From Desulfuromonadaceae bacterium UBA6124 (GTDB lineage: Bacteria > Desulfobacterota > Desulfuromonadia > Desulfuromonadales > Trichloromonadaceae), in contig DIVU01000358.1 of assembly GCA_002423365.1 (NCBI GenBank), positions 1-6,441 of the forward strand: a DNA stretch of 6,441 bases, read 5' to 3'. The notes under the pieces were generated by a model. It saw only the letters and a program-made list of their open reading frames with translations. It did not search any database and had not been told where the DNA came from. How positions within the stretch are numbered: the first letter of the stretch is position 1; the number at the start of each line of letters is the position of its first letter. The translations under genes and the position numbers were made by a program. Of this stretch, positions 1 through 4,883 are shown piece by piece.

Positions 1-1348
1 CAGCCACGGCGCCGGCTGCACCGCCTGTCATTTCCCCTACAACGACAACGGCACCTACGAAGGGGACGATCCGACGGCGAAGGGCAAATGGCCCTATTCC
101 AAGACCCACGCCATGGCCGCCCTGCCCGAAAACGAGGTCTGCTTCCGCTGCCACAACCGCAGCGGGCGCATCGCCCTGGCCTATCAGGGGATGAACGACG
201 GCAACAACAGTCTCGTCCCCACCGACGGGGTTTATCCCGGCCCGAAGCTGATCAGCGGCGTGCGCAACGCCACTTCCATCCCCCCCGATATTCACCACGA
301 GAAGGGGATGGAGTGCATCGACTGCCACACCTCGCGGGACATCATGGGGGACGGCTACGCCTACGAGAATATGTACCTGCAGACCGAGATCGCCTGCGAG
401 GATTGCCACGGCGGCGCCAAGGAACGTCCCCGCACCGAGAAGGTGAGCCGGGAGAACGACGAGGCGGTGCGCGAGTCCCGTTCGTACAAGCGGCAAGTGG
501 TGCTTGGCGACGAACTGGTCCTGACCGCCAAGGGGCGCAAGTATTCCAACGTCTTAGTCGAGGACGGTAAAATCTGGGTGGTGGACAAGCGCGACGGCCA
601 GCGCCACGAGAGCAAGGTCATCACCGGCACTCCCGAGCACACCATTGTCGGCCACGAGCGGCTGGAGTGCTACGCCTGCCATTCCCACAGCGTCGCCCAG
701 TGTTACGGCTGCCATACCGAGTACGACCAGCGCGCCAAATCCATGGATTTCATCAAGGGGCGGGAAACCCCGGGAACCTTCAATGAATCGGAGGATTACC
801 GCATGCTCTACCCCTTCCCCCTGGCCCTCAACCAGCGCGGGAAGATCTCCCCGGTGACCCCCGGCTGCCAGACCTTCGTGACGGTGATCGACCGCGACGG
901 GGAGCGGCTGAAGGATGAGTACGTCGCCAAGTTCAACGGCAAGGAGCAGTTGCGCTTCGCCCCCTTCTATGGTCACAACACCGGCAAGAAGGCGGTGAGC
1001 TGCGCCGACTGCCACACCAATCCCGCCTTCGCCGGCTTCGGCCAGCATGTGCTGGAAGGGGATTCACTCCGGGCCACGCTGATCTGCGAACGCTCCGCCG
1101 ACAAGCCCCTGGACGGTTTTCTCACCCTGCGCGACGGCGAGGTGCGGGCTTTTTCCGCCATCACCCGGGAAAATTCCCGGCCGCTGAACAGCGAGGAGAT
1201 CCGTCGTACCTGGGCGGTCAACCAGTGCCTGGTTTGCCATTTCGAGCCGAAAGACCCCATCTATCAGAAGGAACTCGATTATCGTGCCCTCGATCGTTGT
1301 CTTTCTCGCCCTGCTCCTGGTGAGCGCCCCGCCGGCGACGGCCGCTGA
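1..1348 (+). CDS. multihaem cytochrome c, 5' partial (8 CXXCH motifs visible)
   Basis: The reading frame is open from base 2 with no stop, so the start, and any signal peptide, lies upstream. Eight c-type haem motifs are visible: CTACH (17-31), CFRCH (140-154), CIDCH (314-328), CEDCH (395-409), CYACH (668-682), CYGCH (701-715), CADCH (1001-1015) and CLVCH (1226-1240). Extra His residues such as HHEKG just before CIDCH are candidates for distal axial ligands. About 75 residues without a haem motif (about 420-640) separate the fourth and fifth haems. The protein should be exported and act outside the cytoplasmic membrane as an electron carrier. It heads the visible part of an operon with a Rieske/cytochrome b complex, so it is a likely electron acceptor or subunit of that complex. 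It shares several blocks with the next gene and looks like its paralogue. Its last 65 bases overlap that gene. Haem count is certain for the visible part; the precise family name and electron acceptor are not known to me. Confidence 0.93.
   Translation, partial: SHGAGCTACHFPYNDNGTYEGDDPTAKGKWPYSKTHAMAALPENEVCFRCHNRSGRIALAYQGMNDGNNSLVPTDGVYPGPKLISGVRNATSIPPDIHHEKGMECIDCHTSRDIMGDGYAYENMYLQTEIACEDCHGGAKERPRTEKVSRENDEAVRESRSYKRQVVLGDELVLTAKGRKYSNVLVEDGKIWVVDKRDGQRHESKVITGTPEHTIVGHERLECYACHSHSVAQCYGCHTEYDQRAKSMDFIKGRETPGTFNESEDYRMLYPFPLALNQRGKISPVTPGCQTFVTVIDRDGERLKDEYVAKFNGKEQLRFAPFYGHNTGKKAVSCADCHTNPAFAGFGQHVLEGDSLRATLICERSADKPLDGFLTLRDGEVRAFSAITRENSRPLNSEEIRRTWAVNQCLVCHFEPKDPIYQKELDYRALDRCLSRPAPGERPAGDGR
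1266..1273 (+). promoter_or_regulatory. ribosome binding site for the GTG start at 1284
   Basis: AGAAGGAA lies inside the end of the preceding gene, 10 bases before GTG at 1284. It supports that GTG as the start of the decahaem cytochrome. The next in-frame GTG (1320) would remove most of the hydrophobic signal sequence. Confidence 0.6.
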
Positions 1349-2537
1349 AACCTCCTGCGGCCTCTGCCATCGGGAGGTCTCCCGGGGCGTCCACGCCGCC
1401 CTGGCCTGCGCCGACTGTCACGGCGGCGGGCCGAAGCAGCGTGCCGTCGAGCTGGCATCCCTGGGGATGGCCTTGCGCTGTCAACAGTGCCATGAGGGGA
1501 CGCTCGGCGTGCTGCACGGGCCGATGGCGACGCGCCAAGCCGAGCGGGCGTTTGTCGAACGCTCCTGGGGGCGGGCCGATCCGGATTTTTACGGCAAGAA
1601 CTGCGGCTCCTGTCATGTGCGCGACTGTCTCGACTGTCACGGGCTGGACGGCCACGACATCGCCCGGCCGGAAAAGGAGGATTGCCACGCCTGCCATCGC
1701 GGCTACTACGTGGGGGCCGATTACTACGGTTACGCCCCCCGCGAGGATGCCGAGCGCTACCAGCGAGGGCCGGGTTTTGGCGGCGAGCACTATTTGAAGA
1801 TGAGCCCCGATGTCCACGCGCAAGCGGGAATGGTCTGCGGCGACTGCCACGGCATGGCCGGGCTGGCCGCCGGCAAGCGCGCGGACGTGGGCTGCCGCGA
1901 CTGTCACGAGCCGGACCCGGCGATCATCGAGCACGGCATCGCCGCCCATCTCGAAAGGCTGGAATGTTACGCCTGCCACAGCGGTTGGGCGGCCCAGGAG
2001 TACGGCACCTTCTTCATCCGTTTCAGCGATGGGGTCATCCCCGACTATTTCCGCCTGCGCCGGGACCAGACCGCCCCCGACTACCTGCGCAGCGCCTATC
2101 TGCGCTTGCAGGACCTGCCCCCGCTGGGGCTTAACGAACGGGGACTGGTCAGCCCCATCCGCCCCCAGTTTCTCGCCTATTTCAGCGAAATCGACGGCGA
2201 GACGACCAAGGGGGAAGAAAACCGCCGGCTGGCCGCCGAGTGGAAGGCCTTCTTTCCGCACACCGTGCAGCGCGGCACGCCCCTGTGCGACGCCTGCCAC
2301 GACCGGCCGGCGCGTTTCCTGCTGGAAAAGCCCGAGGACCGGGTCTATCTGCCGGATAAGGACGGCCTCGGGCTGATCTCCTTCTGGAGCCAGGCGGGGC
2401 AGAAAGTGGTCAACGGCGCCTTTGTCGACCAGGCCCGTTACGAGCGGCTGAGTCGCCGCGATGCAACCTATGTGAAGGCTTACGTGGAAAAATGGAAGCA
2501 ACTGGCCGAAAGCGTCGAAAATTCCTCCTCTCCCTGA
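1284..2537 (+). CDS. decahaem cytochrome c, exported
   Basis: A 417-residue protein with a GTG start. Residues 1-21 form a hydrophobic signal sequence ending in an ATAA-type cleavage site, followed almost at once by the first haem motif. Ten CXXCH motifs are present in order: CGLCH, CADCH, CQQCH, CGSCH, CLDCH, CHACH, CGDCH, CRDCH, CYACH and CDACH. The protein therefore probably carries ten covalent haems outside the cytoplasmic membrane and serves as an electron wire. It resembles the upstream cytochrome in several blocks: a PDxH...GM-CxxCH block, LECYACHS, LN-RG--SP and a CxxCH-bearing block near the C-terminus. Where the paralogue has CYGCH this protein reads EYGTF, so one haem site differs. 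The signal peptide has no basic residue after the GTG, which is unusual; in-frame codons upstream encode two Arg but offer no standard start. It overlaps its neighbours by 65 and 46 bases, suggesting translational coupling with the Rieske gene. A haem c function is near certain; the redox partner is inferred. Confidence 0.93.
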   Translation: MPSIVVFLALLLVSAPPATAAETSCGLCHREVSRGVHAALACADCHGGGPKQRAVELASLGMALRCQQCHEGTLGVLHGPMATRQAERAFVERSWGRADPDFYGKNCGSCHVRDCLDCHGLDGHDIARPEKEDCHACHRGYYVGADYYGYAPREDAERYQRGPGFGGEHYLKMSPDVHAQAGMVCGDCHGMAGLAAGKRADVGCRDCHEPDPAIIEHGIAAHLERLECYACHSGWAAQEYGTFFIRFSDGVIPDYFRLRRDQTAPDYLRSAYLRLQDLPPLGLNERGLVSPIRPQFLAYFSEIDGETTKGEENRRLAAEWKAFFPHTVQRGTPLCDACHDRPARFLLEKPEDRVYLPDKDGLGLISFWSQAGQKVVNGAFVDQARYERLSRRDATYVKAYVEKWKQLAESVENSSSP

Positions 2538-2884
2538 TCCTTGGCCTCGGCGGTCTGGGTCTTCTGGCGCGCTTTTTTAAGCCGCGCCTGCCTCAGACGC
2601 CGGCGCGGCTCGATGTGCCCCGGCAGGAGGTCCCCCCCCACGGCGCCTTGGTCTACCGCCAGGCGCGGGTGGCGTTGGTGCGGGAGGCGGAGGACTTTTA
2701 CGCCCTCGACCTGATCTGCACCCATCTCGGCTGCACGGTGACGGTGACGCCGACGGAGCTGGTCTGCCCCTGCCATGGCAGCCGTTTTGACCGCCAGGGA
2801 ACGGTGCTGCAAGGGCCGGCGGAACGCCCCTTGCGTCGGTTGGAAGTGCGGATCGAGGGGGAACGCTGGGTGGTGACGGGATGA
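2492..2884 (+). CDS. Rieske 2Fe-2S protein of a cytochrome b complex
   Basis: A 130-residue protein. The N-terminus KRRKFLL (residues 8-14) fits a twin-arginine motif and is followed by one hydrophobic helix (about 11-29), expected to stay as a membrane anchor. The soluble domain has both Rieske boxes: CTHLGC (76-81) and CPCHGS (92-97). By family knowledge C76, H78, C92 and H95 bind the cluster, and C81 and C94 form the disulfide. A GPAxxPL segment (108-114) matches the conserved Pro loop. It should take one electron from menaquinol at the Qo site and pass it to a cytochrome c. At 130 residues it is shorter than the roughly 180-200 residues usual in bc1/b6f proteins. Residue 99 is Phe where high-potential Rieske proteins have Tyr. 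The ATG at 2492 sits within the preceding gene, with only weak Shine-Dalgarno candidates (GGA 3 bases away, GAAGG 13 bases away), and the gene shares ATGA with the next one. Confidence 0.96.
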   Translation: MEATGRKRRKFLLSLILGLGGLGLLARFFKPRLPQTPARLDVPRQEVPPHGALVYRQARVALVREAEDFYALDLICTHLGCTVTVTPTELVCPCHGSRFDRQGTVLQGPAERPLRRLEVRIEGERWVVTG

Positions 2885-3516
2885 AGAAGCGCGGCCTTGC
2901 CGGCGAGTTTGTCGCTCATCTCTTTCCCCGGGTGGTGCGGGGGGAAAATCTGCGCCTGACCTACACCTTCTGTCTCGGCGGGCTGGCCCTGACCGTCTTT
3001 CTGCTGCTGCTCGTCAGTGGGGTGTTGCTCCTCTTCTACTACCAGCCGACGACGGCCGGGGCCTTCAGCTCTATCCTCTTTCTGGAGGAACAGGTGCCGG
3101 GGGGGAAATACCTGCGCTCGTTGCATCGCATGGCCTCGCACCTCTTTATTATCCTGCTCTTTCTGCACACCTTGCGGGTGCTGCTCACCGGCGCCTACCG
3201 TCCGCCGCGCCAGCTCAACTGGCTGATCGGTTTCGCTCTGCTCTGCCTGGCCCTCTTCGACGGCTACACCGGTTATCTGCTGCCCATGGACCAGCTCGCC
3301 CTGTGGGCGACCCAGACCGGCATGGAACTGCTCGGCACGATACCCGGCGGCACTCTGGTCAAGGATTTCCTGCTCCCCGACGGCATCGGCGGCAGCCTGT
3401 CGCTGCTGCGTTTCTATGCCCTGCACATCGTTGTCCTCCCCCTGGCCATGGGGGTGCTGATCGTCCTCCACTTCTACCGGATTCGCCGGGACAAGGGGAT
3501 TCTGCCCTACCTATGA
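2881..3516 (+). CDS. cytochrome b6-type subunit (N-terminal half of cytochrome b)
   Basis: A 211-residue membrane protein with four predicted helices at about 31-53, 82-103, 113-135 and 178-199, matching the length and plan of cytochrome b6 (about 215 residues). The haem b ligands are clear: H82 and H96 on helix B, H182 and H197 on helix D. The 14-residue gap between the helix D histidines is the b6f/menaquinol spacing, not the 13 of mitochondrial bc1. C31, in FCLGG, aligns with Cys35 of plant b6 (YCLGG), which binds haem c_i/c_n covalently. Other matching blocks are FYYQPT, LHRM near helix B, RVLLTGAY and TGYLLPMDQ, the last with Met in place of Trp. It should carry two haems b across the membrane and contribute to both quinone sites. 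It is joined by ATGA overlaps to the Rieske gene before it and the subunit IV-like gene after it. Often named petB or qcrB in annotations; no symbol is assigned because the family is mixed. Confidence 0.95.
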   Translation: MKKRGLAGEFVAHLFPRVVRGENLRLTYTFCLGGLALTVFLLLLVSGVLLLFYYQPTTAGAFSSILFLEEQVPGGKYLRSLHRMASHLFIILLFLHTLRVLLTGAYRPPRQLNWLIGFALLCLALFDGYTGYLLPMDQLALWATQTGMELLGTIPGGTLVKDFLLPDGIGGSLSLLRFYALHIVVLPLAMGVLIVLHFYRIRRDKGILPYL

Positions 3517-3926
3517 GCGAGTATCTCAAGAGTTCCCCGCATTTCTTTCGCCTGATCAAGTGGGCTTTCGCGCTCGGTACCCTGGCCGTGCTCCTGCTGG
3601 CGGCGCTGCTGCCGGCACCTTTGGAGGAAGCGGCCGATCTCGGGCGGGTGCCCAACCCTTCGAAATCGGCCTGGTTTCTGCTCTGGATGCAGGAAGTGGT
3701 GAGCTACGGCAACGCCTGGGCCTACCTGATTGTGGCCCTGGCCGTCGGCTACGCCCTCCTCCCCTGGCTGCCGGGGCTGCCGGCGGTGCGGCGGGCCCGC
3801 TGGTTTCCCCGAGAGCAGCGACTGGTCAATGTTTTGACTCTGTCGGTATTTTTGACAATCCTGGCCCTGACGTTGGTGGCCCTGGTCTTTCGGGGGGAGA
3901 ATTGGTCGCTCGTCTGGCCCTTCTGA
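3513..3926 (+). CDS. subunit IV-like protein (C-terminal half of cytochrome b)
   Basis: A 137-residue membrane protein starting at the ATG that overlaps the cytochrome b6 stop. The open frame extends further upstream, but that part only shadows the b6 gene. Three hydrophobic helices are predicted at about 17-35, 67-89 and 104-127, as in PetD (about 160 residues). Between the first two lies PNPSKSAWFLLWMQE (47-61), which aligns with the DP...PEWYFFPVFQ region that lines the Qo site in b6f subunit IV. Here PEWY is replaced by SAWF (52-55), so the Qo glutamate is absent at its usual place; E61 follows seven residues after the Trp. The protein should complete the quinol oxidation site with the b6-type subunit. 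Its end overlaps the tetrahaem cytochrome gene by 25 bases. The assignment rests on position, length, helix count and this motif region; the sequence itself is divergent. Confidence 0.87.
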   Translation: MSEYLKSSPHFFRLIKWAFALGTLAVLLLAALLPAPLEEAADLGRVPNPSKSAWFLLWMQEVVSYGNAWAYLIVALAVGYALLPWLPGLPAVRRARWFPREQRLVNVLTLSVFLTILALTLVALVFRGENWSLVWPF

Positions 3927-4720
3927 TACTCTGCTGGCTTCTTCCCGGCGCCGCCCTCGCCGCCGCGCCGCGCTGCCTCTCCTGCCATGCCGTGCACTAT
4001 GCCGAACTGGGGGGCTGCCTCGACTGCCATCGCGGCGATTCCCGCTCCAGCCGGCTCGAGATCGCCCATTTCGGCCTCATTTCCGCCCGTTACTCCCATT
4101 TCCGGATGCCGGGCAGCGCCCTGGTTGAGCGCGGCGGCAAGCGCATCGACGAGACCGGCTGCCGCCGCTGCCATGTCATCGGCGGGCGCGGTAACCGCCT
4201 GGCGACCGATCTTGACCGGAGCGTGCGGGTAAGCGCCCCGGAGGAACTGGCCGAGGCGATTCGCCGTCCCGTCCTCTTCATGCCCGATTTCCACTGGCCC
4301 GATCCGCTCCTCGATGAAGTTGTCAACGCCCTGTACGCTGCCGGCAAGGACGGAACGGCGGCCGAGGATGAACTTCCCCGCATCGTCCATTTCGAGGTCG
4401 ACGGGACGGCCGAAGAAAATCCTTTCGTCAAGCACTGCGGCAGCTGCCATCGTGTTCTCACCCTCGCCGCCGGCGGGCTGGGGGAGTCAAATTATGCCCC
4501 GAACCTCTCCGGTCTGCTGACCCCTTTCTTCCCCGTCGAATATCGTGAAAACGAACCCTTCAACCGTGACAACCTCAAGAAATATCTGGATAATCCCCGC
4601 CAAACCCGAGCCTTGACGCGAATGGCGCCGGTGCCCCTGAAGGACGGGGACTACCGCAAACTGCTGGAGGTCATCGCCGAAGGTATCAGCGTTATCCCGA
4701 CGGCCGGGGATCCTCTCTGA
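3902..4720 (+). CDS. tetrahaem cytochrome c, exported, last gene of the operon
   Basis: A 272-residue protein from a TTG start at 3902. The first in-frame ATG codes residue 69 and would lose the signal peptide and two haem sites. Residues 1-20 form a signal sequence with Arg4, a Leu-rich core and an ALA cleavage site. Four haem motifs follow: CLSCH (25-29), CLDCH (39-43), CRRCH (87-91) and CGSCH (179-183). The first two are closely spaced as in multihaem proteins. The last two each begin a stretch resembling a class I cytochrome c domain; M127 (LFMPDF) and M241 (RMAPVPL) are candidate sixth ligands, the second being more convincing. It has no clear second membrane helix. Its place right after the cytochrome b genes suggests it fills the role of cytochrome c1 or f, accepting electrons from the Rieske protein. 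Haem binding is near certain; the start codon and exact role are less so. Confidence 0.88.
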   Translation: MVARLALLILCWLLPGAALAAAPRCLSCHAVHYAELGGCLDCHRGDSRSSRLEIAHFGLISARYSHFRMPGSALVERGGKRIDETGCRRCHVIGGRGNRLATDLDRSVRVSAPEELAEAIRRPVLFMPDFHWPDPLLDEVVNALYAAGKDGTAAEDELPRIVHFEVDGTAEENPFVKHCGSCHRVLTLAAGGLGESNYAPNLSGLLTPFFPVEYRENEPFNRDNLKKYLDNPRQTRALTRMAPVPLKDGDYRKLLEVIAEGISVIPTAGDPL

Positions 4721-4781
4721 AGACCTTTTCCCTCTCTTTGTGTGAAAATTAATCGATAAACATGAGCCTCCGTCGGGAGAA

Positions 4782-4798
4782 TTGGTACTAATATTGTA
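4782..4798 (+). promoter_or_regulatory. possible sigma54 (-24/-12) promoter for the chemoreceptor
   Basis: TTGGTACTAATATTGTA resembles the consensus TTGGCACG-N4-TTGCA, with the -24 GG at 4784-4785 and correct 10-base spacing to the -12 element. The -12 dinucleotide is GT rather than GC, and the -24 box reads TGGTAC rather than TGGCAC. It lies about 100 bases before the start codon in the AT-rich stretch. I found no well-spaced sigma70 pair there. An imperfect match, so only tentative. Confidence 0.35.
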
Positions 4799-4872
4799 TT
4801 AAAATTCCGTGCGGTACGGGGGAGATTTGTTTTCGGAATCACCCTTCTATCAGACCGCGGCATTTCATCCGT

Positions 4873-4879
4873 GAGGAGG
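4873..4879 (+). promoter_or_regulatory. strong ribosome binding site of the chemoreceptor gene
   Basis: GAGGAGG four bases before ATG 4884 is a near-perfect Shine-Dalgarno sequence, though close to the start. It fixes this ATG over the in-frame ATG at residue 5. Confidence 0.8.
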
Positions 4880-4883
4880 CATC

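Larger units (their letters stand above)
4721..4883 (+). other. intergenic region between cytochrome operon and chemoreceptor
   Basis: The only non-coding gap in the window, 163 bases. Its first part (about 4741-4806) is clearly richer in A and T than the flanking genes, as expected for a promoter. No hairpin followed by a T run was found after the stop at 4720, so an intrinsic terminator for the cytochrome operon is not evident. The leader has two crossing inverted repeats: ATTCCG (4804-4809) with CGGAAT (4834-4839), and GCGGT (4811-4815) with ACCGC (4854-4858). They cannot both form in a simple hairpin. Their significance is uncertain. Confidence 0.5.

Noticed and set aside
1218..2501. Long open frame on the - strand (427 codons) opposite the decahaem cytochrome
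   Set aside because: It is antisense to a gene with ten haem motifs and a signal peptide. Long antisense frames are common in GC-rich coding DNA; its translation shows no recognisable domain.
3303..3512. Upstream extension of the subunit IV-like frame to an ATG at 3303
   Set aside because: The extension lies inside the cytochrome b6 gene and translates to Arg/Pro/His-rich sequence; the ATG at 3513 shares an ATGA junction typical of this operon.
3560..3901. Upstream extension of the tetrahaem cytochrome frame to an ATG at 3560
   Set aside because: This stretch lies almost wholly within the subunit IV-like gene and its translation is low-complexity Gly/Ala/Arg-rich; the signal peptide begins only at 3902.
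4768..4779. Small hairpin CTCC-GTCG-GGAG as a terminator of the cytochrome operon
   Set aside because: The stem is only four pairs and no T run follows.
3895..4786. 12-base direct repeat GGGAGAATTGGT at 3895-3906 and 4775-4786
   Set aside because: One such match is about what chance gives in a window of this size, and the two contexts (a start codon region and an intergenic promoter region) have no clear relation.
4762..4791. Short frame encoding a nine-residue peptide (MSLRRENWY) as a possible leader peptide
   Set aside because: No ribosome binding site precedes it and it overlaps the putative promoter; a frame this short is expected by chance.
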